The notes under the pieces were generated by a model. The model had not been told where the DNA came from and ran no database searches. It was given only the letters and a program-made list of their open reading frames with translations. A DNA stretch of 8,751 nucleotides from DASZHC01 sp035938215 (GTDB lineage: Bacteria > Verrucomicrobiota > Verrucomicrobiia > Chthoniobacterales > JAFAMB01): NCBI GenBank assembly GCA_035938215.1, contig DASZHC010000081.1, positions 1-8,751 on the forward strand. Direction: 5' to 3'. This document shows positions 1 to 5,061 of the stretch, in pieces (position 1 is the stretch's first letter; each line of letters begins with the position of its first letter). A program made the position numbers and the translations under genes.

Positions 1-171
1 CTCAAGATCCCGAAAACGCTGCCTGGTCTGCTCGAAAGCGCTGTTTTTCGAAGCAACGAGTTGATCTATCCGCCGTTGCTCCAAAGGAATTGTCTCAAGC
101 TCCGCTTTGTACATCTTGATCTTCTGATCTCGGTCTTGAAGCAGTAACAGCTGCGCGATCTCTTTTAACAT
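1..171 (-). CDS. C4 zinc-ribbon coiled-coil protein (CT398/DUF164-like), N-terminal part
   Basis: Reading the minus strand from the ATG at 171 gives 57 codons open to the window edge, so the gene is 3'-truncated here. The visible residues begin MLKEIAQLLLLQDRDQKI and continue as a highly charged, Leu/Gln/Glu/Arg-rich helix with heptad-like spacing. This matches the N-terminal coiled coil of the CT398-type family, whose members are about 240 residues long and end in a four-cysteine zinc ribbon. That ribbon would lie outside the window, so the family call rests on the N-terminus only. The biochemical role of the family is poorly defined; nucleic-acid or secretion-apparatus contacts have been proposed. 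No strong Shine-Dalgarno is seen, only a weak AGGCAG. The gene lies 314 bp downstream of nagZ in the same direction, probably as a separate transcript because the gap is repeat-filled. Confidence 0.6.
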   Translation of the reverse strand, partial: MLKEIAQLLLLQDRDQKIKMYKAELETIPLEQRRIDQLVASKNSAFEQTRQRFRDLE

Positions 172-310
172 TGAATACTGCCTGAAGTCTGGAGGGAAAC
201 CGACCCTATTTCCAGTGGAAAAGCGCACGAGGGTCCCTGGTCGCCACCGGAAACGGATGCCATTGCTGGCCGATCGGCTGGAAGGCGTCCGCTCCGCCGG
301 TGCTCTCATC

Positions 311-340
311 ACGCAAAGGTACGCGGAGGTACGCAAGGGT
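311..340 (+). repeat. Three tandem decamers, ACGCAAAGGT type
   Basis: The three consecutive 10-mers are ACGCAAAGGT, ACGCGGAGGT and ACGCAAGGGT, so the period is exactly 10 and the first four bases, ACGC, are the same in each. A matching set lies in inverted orientation at 424-453. CGCAAAG-rich short repeats of this style occur between genes in many environmental bacterial genomes. Their function is not established. Confidence 0.7.
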
Positions 341-378
341 GTGGATTTAAAAGCTTGTTCGCTAGACGGTGGATTCTG

Positions 379-388
379 GTCTTTGCGT
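379..388 (-). repeat. Single decamer unit, inverted
   Basis: The minus strand of this segment reads ACGCAAAGAC, one base pair of change from the tandem units at 311-340 being in the last two positions. It is an isolated copy lying between the two three-unit blocks and has the same orientation as the 424-453 block. Confidence 0.45.
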
Positions 389-423
389 GTTCGTCGCCAA
401 GGCTAATCAATAGTCTAGTCTCT

Positions 424-453
424 TCCTTCGCGTGTCTCTGCGCACCTTTGCGC
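424..453 (-). repeat. Three tandem decamers, inverted relative to 311-340
   Basis: Read on the minus strand, the units are GCGCAAAGGT, GCGCAGAGAC and ACGCGAAGGA. They align unit for unit with the block at 311-340, so the two blocks form an imperfect inverted repeat separated by about 83 bp. This could fold as a long imperfect hairpin or mark the ends of a small non-autonomous element. Confidence 0.65.
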
Positions 454-485
454 GAGGCCTAAGTACCGAAACGATTTAGCCTTGG

Positions 486-1586
486 TCAGTAAACCTCCAC
501 CGGCGAACGTTTACCATCTTCCGGGCTTCGCCCAGCTGCTTTCTCAGGTCCCAATGTCGAGACGCGAAGCTCCCAAATCTCCTGGTTCAACGCTCGAAAT
601 CGTTCCTCGGAAAAGGGCTCGACGGCAACGAAGGTTTGTTTGAAAATGTGGATTCCGGCCAGCGCTCGATCCAATGCTGCAGAGGGGGGTCTTTGCAGTG
701 CAGCCGAAGCCTCTTCCACAAGGTGGGTGCGATGACAGACCATTGCAACGTGGTTGCCGGCAACGATCGATCGTTCGATTGCCTCCCGGAAGCCGATCTC
801 ATTGGTTATGGCTCCCATATCGAGGTCGTCAGTCATAATCAGACCTTCGAACTTCATTTCTTCTACCAGAAGTCCGGTAACGATAGACTTAGAAAGGGAC
901 GCCGGCGTTTTCACGGCATCGAATGCAGGATACCACCCGTGACAGACCATCATGCTACTGACGCGCCGAGTAAAATTCGAGAAGATGGCGAGTTCGGTGT
1001 GATCCAGTTCTCGTCGAGACCGATCGATGCGCGGCAAGTCATGGTGAGGATCCAGACCCGCAGCCGCATATCCCGGAAAATGTTTTCCACATGACAGCAC
1101 GCCTGTTTCCAGCAGTGCGGTGTTGAAGGCACCCGCAAATTGGGTCACCTGATCCACGCTCGTGCCATAGCATCGCCCGCGGAGCGAATTGTCGGCCTCA
1201 TCGTCAAACGAAATGTCGAGGACCGGGCAAAGATCGAGGTTAAATCCGAATAAGCGCAAGAGCTCGCCCGTTACGCGCCCATGCCGGTGCGCGAGAGAGA
1301 GATCGTTTTTCTCACGGATGTCCTGTGCATTGGGCGGTTCATGGCCGATCAACTTCAGGCGCGAAACTCTGCCGCCTTCCTGATCAACCGTAATGATCGG
1401 CTCGATTTCGGAGAGGTCTCGAAGATCGTCTATCAGCTTGCGAAGCTGTGTTGCCGATCGAACGTTCCGACCGAATAAAATAAAACCACCTGGCTGGACT
1501 TTGCGTAAAATGCGGGCTGTTTCTGGATCCAATTCATATCCAGGCAAACCAACAAGCAAAATTTGACCCAAGCTGTTTCGTTCCAT
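486..1586 (-). CDS. nagZ: Beta-N-acetylhexosaminidase, GH3, NagZ-like
   Basis: This 366-residue protein is slightly longer than typical NagZ (about 340). It should remove N-acetylglucosamine from anhydro-muropeptides during peptidoglycan recycling, in the cytoplasm since no signal peptide is visible. The GH3 TIM barrel runs through most of the chain. Visible motifs are PGGFILFGRN (32-41), TVDQEGGRVSRL (66-77), KHFPG (168-172), the Asp179-x-His181 pair that serves as the family's general acid/base dyad, and TDDLDM (252-257), in which Asp253 is the expected nucleophile. The catalytic loop reads KHFPGYAAAGLDPH, whereas the usual form is KHFPGHGDTxxDSH. The dyad is kept but His-Gly-Asp-Thr is replaced. 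The C-terminal 30 residues are polar and probably disordered. The start has a modest GTGGGA upstream. The gene is divergent from nadD. A different hexosaminidase specificity within GH3 remains possible. Confidence 0.88.
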   Translation of the reverse strand: MERNSLGQILLVGLPGYELDPETARILRKVQPGGFILFGRNVRSATQLRKLIDDLRDLSEIEPIITVDQEGGRVSRLKLIGHEPPNAQDIREKNDLSLAHRHGRVTGELLRLFGFNLDLCPVLDISFDDEADNSLRGRCYGTSVDQVTQFAGAFNTALLETGVLSCGKHFPGYAAAGLDPHHDLPRIDRSRRELDHTELAIFSNFTRRVSSMMVCHGWYPAFDAVKTPASLSKSIVTGLLVEEMKFEGLIMTDDLDMGAITNEIGFREAIERSIVAGNHVAMVCHRTHLVEEASAALQRPPSAALDRALAGIHIFKQTFVAVEPFSEERFRALNQEIWELRVSTLGPEKAAGRSPEDGKRSPVEVY

Positions 1587-1671
1587 AGTTTCCCACGCAT
1601 GTTACCGGTCTCGGGCTGCGGCACCACTCTTTTCTAGCAAAGCCGCGCTTCAGACCGACGAGAGGTAAAGG

Positions 1672-1690
1672 TCCCAAGGTCGCCTTGGGA
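1672..1690. repeat. Perfect 8-bp hairpin in the divergent promoter region
   Basis: TCCCAAGG (1672-1679) and CCTTGGGA (1683-1690) are perfect reverse complements around a TCG loop. Neither side is followed by a T-tract, so it is not an intrinsic terminator. It lies between divergently transcribed nagZ and nadD, about 85 bp from nagZ and 140 bp from nadD. A dyad operator or an RNA hairpin in one leader are both possible; I cannot choose. Confidence 0.5.
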
Positions 1691-1724
1691 GCAGCGCCGT
1701 TCGGGTGAAGCGGCCTTAGAATCC

Positions 1725-1753
1725 TTGAAAAGCAAAACCACCGGCGGTATGCC
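1725..1753 (+). promoter_or_regulatory. Weak sigma70-like promoter candidate for the nadD operon
   Basis: TTGAAA (1725-1730, five of six to the -35 consensus) is followed after 17 bp by TATGCC (1748-1753, only the first three bases matching). The spacing is good but the -10 is poor. It would give a leader of roughly 65-70 nt before the nadD ATG at 1829. This is the best match I could find by eye in the divergent region. Confidence 0.25.
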
Positions 1754-1817
1754 TGCTACTTATGACTCGATGCACCAGTGGACATCTCTTATGAAGCTCG
1801 GATTTCTAAATGGAGAC

Positions 1818-1823
1818 AGAGGA
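1818..1823 (+). promoter_or_regulatory. Ribosome binding site that sets the nadD start
   Basis: AGAGGA lies 5 nt before the ATG at 1829. It supports that ATG over the in-frame ATG at 1778, whose 17 extra residues (rich in Arg, Lys and Trp) are not part of the NadD fold. Confidence 0.7.
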
Positions 1824-1828
1824 CCTTC

Positions 1829-2413
1829 ATGCTGACACTCGGATTATACGGGGGGTCATTCGACCCTGTGCATCACGCACATTTGATTTTGGCTCGGCAA
1901 GCCCTGGAGGATTTGAAGCTGGACCGTGTTATTTTTATTCCCGCCGCTGAATCTCCTTTCAAACCTGGAAACACCGCGGCTTCGGCGGAAGATCGCTTGG
2001 AGATGATCCGAGTTGCGATACGTGATGAGCCCGCTTTCACGGTAGACAGCATTGAAATCGACCGTAAACCGCCCTCCTATACAATTCATACGGTGAAGGC
2101 CTACAAGACGCAGTATCCGAGAGAGAAGCTGATTCTTCTGGTGGGAGAAGATCATCTGGAAAGCTTGCCTAAATGGAACGACTTTGAGGAGCTGACCCAG
2201 ATCGTCAATTTCGCGATTTTGAGCCGCTGCGGTTTGCCGCTGCGAGTGGACTATCCGGTTGTACGGAGGCGCATCGATTTGTCATCAACGGAAATCAGAC
2301 ACAGAGTTGCCAATAATTTGCCAATCTCTTATCTGGTTCCTGAGAACGTGCTGCGGTATATCAATGAGAAAAATCTCTACCGAGGAGAGGAGTTATTGGA
2401 GCGGAAGAATTAG
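1829..2413 (+). CDS. nadD: Nicotinate-nucleotide adenylyltransferase
   Basis: NadD transfers AMP from ATP to nicotinate mononucleotide (NaMN), giving deamido-NAD, a late step in both de novo and salvage NAD synthesis in the cytoplasm. From the ATG at 1829 the protein has 194 residues, a normal length. It opens with the nucleotidyltransferase signature LGLYGGSFDPVHHAH (residues 4-18, His15-x-x-His18) and has LSSTEIR (151-157), the ISSTxIR phosphate-binding motif. RKPPSYTIHTVK (79-90) matches the family's SYTIDT segment but with His for the usual Asp. VGEDHLESLPKW (105-116) fits the GxD...W segment. An in-frame ATG at 1778 would add 17 residues, but the AGAGGA site before 1829 and the family N-terminus favour 1829. 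The 3' end overlaps the probable rsfS start, so this is the first gene of a coupled operon. Confidence 0.93.
   Translation: MLTLGLYGGSFDPVHHAHLILARQALEDLKLDRVIFIPAAESPFKPGNTAASAEDRLEMIRVAIRDEPAFTVDSIEIDRKPPSYTIHTVKAYKTQYPREKLILLVGEDHLESLPKWNDFEELTQIVNFAILSRCGLPLRVDYPVVRRRIDLSSTEIRHRVANNLPISYLVPENVLRYINEKNLYRGEELLERKN
2383..2387 (+). promoter_or_regulatory. Shine-Dalgarno for rsfS inside the nadD 3' end
   Basis: AGGAG lies 7 nt before an ATT codon at 2395, and a second AGGAG-like string follows directly (2388-2392). No ATG, GTG, TTG or CTG occurs in this frame between the in-frame TGA at 2365 and the TTG at 2431. The purine-rich stretch therefore points to ATT 2395 as the start. Confidence 0.55.
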
Positions 2414-2742
2414 CGAGGCTTTGCGTAGAATTGGCTGAAGACAAGAAGGCCGAGGAAATTGTTGTACTCGATCTTCGCGGAATCTCAACGTTTACGGATT
2501 TCTTCGTCATTTGCTCCGGGACATCGGAGCCCCATCTTAAGGCGATCAGCGGCGGTATCCGTGAGGGGCTGAGAGAACGAGCAGGGATTTCCCCGCTGGC
2601 ATCGGAAGGGACTGTGGCTAGTCAGTGGGTGGTCATGGATTATTCCGACGTTCTCATCCATATTTTCCAAAAGCAGAAACGCGCGTTTTACGCGTTGGAA
2701 GGGTTATGGAGTGACGCCCCTCGTTTGAATTTGATTTCGTAG
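2395..2742 (+). CDS. rsfS: Ribosomal silencing factor RsfS, probable ATT start
   Basis: RsfS (Iojap/YbeB family) binds ribosomal protein uL14 on the 50S subunit and blocks subunit joining when nutrients are short. With the ATT at 2395 as start, the protein is 115 residues. Typical features are EIVVLDLRG (21-29), FTDFFVICSGTSE (33-45), an EG at 71-72, WVVMDYSDVLIHIF (78-91) and RAFYALEGLW (96-105). The first conventional start is TTG at 2431, but it would discard the conserved N-terminal helix AEELARLCVELAEDKKAEE. With ATT, the distance to the EIVVLD strand equals that in E. coli RsfS as I recall it. The ATT start overlaps nadD by 19 nt and has a well-spaced AGGAG. The stop codon directly abuts the next ATG. 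The family call is firm; the start is inferred, with TTG 2431 as fallback. Confidence 0.9.
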   Translation: MGAEELARLCVELAEDKKAEEIVVLDLRGISTFTDFFVICSGTSEPHLKAISGGIREGLRERAGISPLASEGTVASQWVVMDYSDVLIHIFQKQKRAFYALEGLWSDAPRLNLIS

Positions 2743-3567
2743 ATGTTTAAGCAACGCGACGCAATTATTCGACTTCTTAAGGACGATGATCCTGAAACGA
2801 TCCTTTTGATCAAACAACAACTGGTCCAGGGCGGTGCTGAAACGATTCCAGACCTTAGAGACCTACTGTCAATCGATGACGAAAGAGTCACCGTTCACAT
2901 CCGGGAGATTCTGACGGAGATTGAAAACAGACACGCCAAAGCAGCTTTCGAAGAGGTTTGTCGGCGCATTTCGAGTCTGTCGGACCTGGAGCAAGCATGC
3001 TGGTATCTTGCGCAAATATTTTTGCCCGGCGTAGAAATCGAATTGTACCAGAAGACGCTCGACAGGTGGGCGAACGAATTGAGAGGTCGCCTTTCGCCGT
3101 ATGACTCTGAATCTGCGCGAGTGGCCACTATGGCGCAATTTTTCGGTAGGGAACTCGGCTTCCGCGGAAATGCGGATGACTACTATAGGGCTCGCAATTC
3201 GCTTTTACCGTGCGTCATGGATTCCCGGCTGGGCATTCCGATATCTTTGTCGGTTTTGTACATGATCGTTGCCGGGAGAGCCTCGGTTATTGTCGAAGGA
3301 ATCAATTTGCCCGGGCACTTTGTCGTGCGCCATGGCGCTATTTTGTTCGATCCATTTCACGAAGGCCGAGCCTTGACGACTCGAGATTGTGCCGAGATTC
3401 TTTCACACCAGAAGCTCACACTCCATCCGAGCCATCTTCAGACAGCTCACCCCAGGCTCATCCTTATCCGTATCCTGGCTAACTTGGTCTACATTTTTGA
3501 GAAGGATAAACACGAGCCATTCCATGATATGGTAAGGAAATGGATTCGCCTGCTGGATCCGAAATGA
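2743..3567 (+). CDS. SirB1-family transglutaminase-like protein with N-terminal HEAT-like segment
   Basis: The protein has 274 residues. About residues 1-65 are helical and resemble a HEAT-type repeat pair (KDDDPETI, GGAETIPDLRDLL). Residues from about 75 form the SirB1/transglutaminase-like core, with YYRARNSLL (147-155), LGIPISLSVLY (163-173), EGINLPGHFVVR (185-196) and ILFDPFHEGRAL (200-211). His192 and Asp203 correspond to two members of the transglutaminase triad. At the cysteine position the protein has GIPISLS, with no Cys, which as far as I recall is usual in this family, so protease or transglutaminase activity is unlikely. The molecular function is unknown. There is no signal peptide. 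Its ATG follows the rsfS TAG without a gap and its TGA overlaps the cinA ATG, so it is almost certainly co-translated within the operon. Confidence 0.8.
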   Translation: MFKQRDAIIRLLKDDDPETILLIKQQLVQGGAETIPDLRDLLSIDDERVTVHIREILTEIENRHAKAAFEEVCRRISSLSDLEQACWYLAQIFLPGVEIELYQKTLDRWANELRGRLSPYDSESARVATMAQFFGRELGFRGNADDYYRARNSLLPCVMDSRLGIPISLSVLYMIVAGRASVIVEGINLPGHFVVRHGAILFDPFHEGRALTTRDCAEILSHQKLTLHPSHLQTAHPRLILIRILANLVYIFEKDKHEPFHDMVRKWIRLLDPK

Positions 3568-4793
3568 GTTCGGTGCCACGGCTCGAAGTCCTTAACACAG
3601 GCACGGAGCTGCTGTTTGGCAGCGTTCTGAACACCCACCTCTCATTCTTTGCGCAACAGCTTTTCCCACTTGGCCTCCGGGTGCAACGCCAGGTAACTCT
3701 TCCTGACGGCAGTGTCATTCGGGACGCAGTTCTGGAGTCGGCAGCGCGCTGCCAAATTATTTTGATTACGGGCGGCCTCGGTCCGACGACAGACGATGTA
3801 ACCAGGGAAACCGTCGCCGAACTAACGAATCGTCCGCTTTCCTATGATGATTCAATCTTTCAAAAAATCAGAGCGCGTTTTCAAAGGCGAGGCCTTCCGC
3901 TGAGCGAGCGGGTTTCGCGGCAGGCGTATGTGCCGGAAGGTGCCGTTGTACTTGCAAACGATTTTGGCACGGCTCCGGGGCTTTATATCCCGGCTGGAAA
4001 CGGCATGCCGCATCTATTCCTTTTGCCGGGACCACCGCGTGAACTGGCTCCTATGTTCACTACTTACGCAGTTCCGATTTTGCGCGGTTTGGTTCCTATG
4101 AACGACCTGCATGCCCGTATCTTCCGTACGACCGGCCTCGGAGAATCGTACGTTGAGAAAATGGTTGGCGAAAAACTCCTGGCTATCCCTGGCTTGGAGC
4201 TTGGCTACTGCGCCCGAATGGGAGAGGTCGACCTTCGCGTCGTAGGGAGCCGCATTGCCGTCAATGCCGCCGAGAAGATCATTCGTGCAGCTCTGCAGCA
4301 ATATATCATCAGCGAGGAGGCGAAAGAGTTAGAAGAGGTTGTGATTGAACTTTTGCGCGAGAAGAACGCCACCTTAGCCGTCGCCGAATCTTGCACGGGA
4401 GGCTTGTTAGCAGACCGTCTCACCGATGTCCCTGGCTCATCGGCCGTATTTCTCGAAGGGAGCGTTACGTACTCAAACGAGGCGAAAGCAAGGACCTTGG
4501 GAGTTCCTGTCGAACTCTTTTCTTCTGTTGGCGCGGTCAGCAAAGACGTGGCGCGCGCTATGGCTGAAGGGGCCCTGAAGAGGAGTGGCGCGACTTATTC
4601 GCTCTCTACCACAGGAATAGCCGGCCCAGCGGGCGGAACACCGGAGAAGCCAGTCGGAACCGTTTATATAGGGCTGGCGAGCCAATACCAGGACACCTGT
4701 GTTGAAAAGCTCTTTTTTCCTACCGACCGTCGATCCTTTAAGAGGATTTGCACCCAACACGCGTTGGAGATGTTGAGAAGAAGGAGTCAGTAG
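3564..4793 (+). CDS. cinA: CinA, NMN deamidase / competence-damage-inducible protein A
   Basis: A two-domain CinA of 409 residues, normal length. The N-terminal COG1058/MoCF-like domain shows NTGTELLFGSVLNTH (11-25) and TGGLGPTTDD (69-78). The C-terminal PncC-type domain shows AESCTGG (274-280, catalytic Ser276), VTYSNEAK (301-308) and GIAGPAGGTPEKPVGTV (351-367). The C-terminal domain hydrolyses NMN to nicotinate mononucleotide and ammonia. The N-terminal domain has ADP-ribose pyrophosphatase activity in some relatives. I chose the ATG at 3564 because it overlaps the preceding stop as ATGA. An ATG at 3540 would add eight residues but has AAGGA only 1 nt away. The last residues (RRRSQ) and stop run into a two-unit AGTCAG heptamer repeat, so the C-terminal end may have been reshaped by repeat insertion. 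Confidence 0.93.
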   Translation: MSSVPRLEVLNTGTELLFGSVLNTHLSFFAQQLFPLGLRVQRQVTLPDGSVIRDAVLESAARCQIILITGGLGPTTDDVTRETVAELTNRPLSYDDSIFQKIRARFQRRGLPLSERVSRQAYVPEGAVVLANDFGTAPGLYIPAGNGMPHLFLLPGPPRELAPMFTTYAVPILRGLVPMNDLHARIFRTTGLGESYVEKMVGEKLLAIPGLELGYCARMGEVDLRVVGSRIAVNAAEKIIRAALQQYIISEEAKELEEVVIELLREKNATLAVAESCTGGLLADRLTDVPGSSAVFLEGSVTYSNEAKARTLGVPVELFSSVGAVSKDVARAMAEGALKRSGATYSLSTTGIAGPAGGTPEKPVGTVYIGLASQYQDTCVEKLFFPTDRRSFKRICTQHALEMLRRRSQ

Positions 4794-4797
4794 TCAG
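4786..4797 (+). repeat. Two heptamer units across the cinA stop
   Basis: GTCAG occurs at 4786-4790 and 4793-4797, a period of 7, and the TAG stop of cinA lies between them. The unit AGTCAGN is the reverse complement of the TTCTGAC-type unit in the array at 4960-4997, so the two lie in opposite orientation about 160 bp apart. Confidence 0.4.
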
Positions 4798-4855
4798 GAG
4801 GTACCGTTTGCCTTGCGGGCCGTTGAAATAGGTCCGCGCGACGCTGTAGCCGGCG

Positions 4856-4913
4856 GTAGGGGCAGATCTCCGAGCTGCCCGCCCAAACGGCCGGCTCGGA
4901 GATCCGGCCCTAC
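4856..4913. repeat. Large palindromic repeat with 20-bp arms
   Basis: The left arm (4856-4875, starting GTAGGGGCAGATCTCCGAGC) and the right arm (4894-4913) are reverse complements at 18 of 20 positions, around an 18-nt GC-rich spacer. The two mismatches are in the GGGGCAGATC/GATCCGGCCC part. No T-tract follows on either strand. It resembles a REP- or MITE-like dispersed palindrome more than a terminator, though it could slow or protect the cinA transcript end. Confidence 0.75.
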
Positions 4914-4959
4914 CTCTCGGCCTTGCGATCCAACCGACAGATTTTAGCCGCCCCCGGTC

Positions 4960-4997
4960 TTCTGTCTTCTGCCTTCTGAATTCTGACTTCTGATTTC
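4960..4997 (+). repeat. Heptameric tandem array, TTCTGNN, five units
   Basis: TTCTG occurs at 4960, 4967, 4974, 4981 and 4988, each exactly 7 bp apart, with variable sixth and seventh bases (TC, CC, AA, AC, AT). The non-integer multiple of three and the variable positions argue against coding use. It resembles the short tandemly repeated heptamers known from cyanobacteria and other genomes with many intergenic repeats. Confidence 0.8.
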
Positions 4998-5000
4998 CAA

Positions 5001-5033
5001 CAAAAACCCTCGGGCTGTTGCCCGCCCGAGGGT
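5001..5033 (-). terminator. Intrinsic terminator of the permease / binding-protein operon
   Basis: ACCCTCGGGC (5006-5015) pairs perfectly with GCCCGAGGGT (5024-5033) around an 8-nt loop. On the minus strand the stem is followed by TTTTTG (5006-5001), which gives a Rho-independent terminator about 30 nt past the stop of the binding-protein gene. On the plus strand the stem is followed by GCAGAATC, with no T-run, so it is not a good terminator for cinA. Confidence 0.88.
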
Positions 5034-5061
5034 GCAGAATCTGGCAGAGTGCTGTTGCCTC

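Larger units (their letters stand above)
172..485. other. Non-coding gap with decameric repeats
   Basis: This 314-bp stretch between two minus-strand genes holds no convincing gene. A 63-codon plus-strand reading frame crosses it (215-406), but it is Arg-rich, runs through the repeats and resembles no family I know. The main content is the set of CGCAAAGG-type decamers annotated separately (311-340, 379-388, 424-453). The promoter of the zinc-ribbon gene should lie at its left end, but I cannot name -35/-10 elements with confidence. I see no intrinsic terminator with a T-tract for nagZ, only an imperfect AGGCCTAA/TTAGCC pairing around 454-482. Confidence 0.6.

Noticed and set aside
215..406. 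63-codon plus-strand reading frame in the gap before nagZ
   Set aside because: Arg-rich, no recognisable family, no convincing ribosome binding site, and it reads through the decamer repeats.
311..453. Decamer repeats as a CRISPR array
   Set aside because: Units are 10 bp, directly adjacent with no unique spacers, and partly inverted.
1778..1828. Upstream ATG extending NadD by 17 residues
   Set aside because: The extension lies before the family's N-terminal strand, while the ATG at 1829 has AGAGGA at 5-nt spacing.
3540..3563. Upstream ATG extending CinA by 8 residues
   Set aside because: Its Shine-Dalgarno-like AAGGA is only 1 nt from the ATG, whereas the ATG at 3564 has the typical ATGA overlap with the preceding stop.
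4856..4913. Palindrome as an intrinsic terminator for cinA
   Set aside because: No T-run follows the stem on the plus strand, and the 18-nt loop is large for a terminator.
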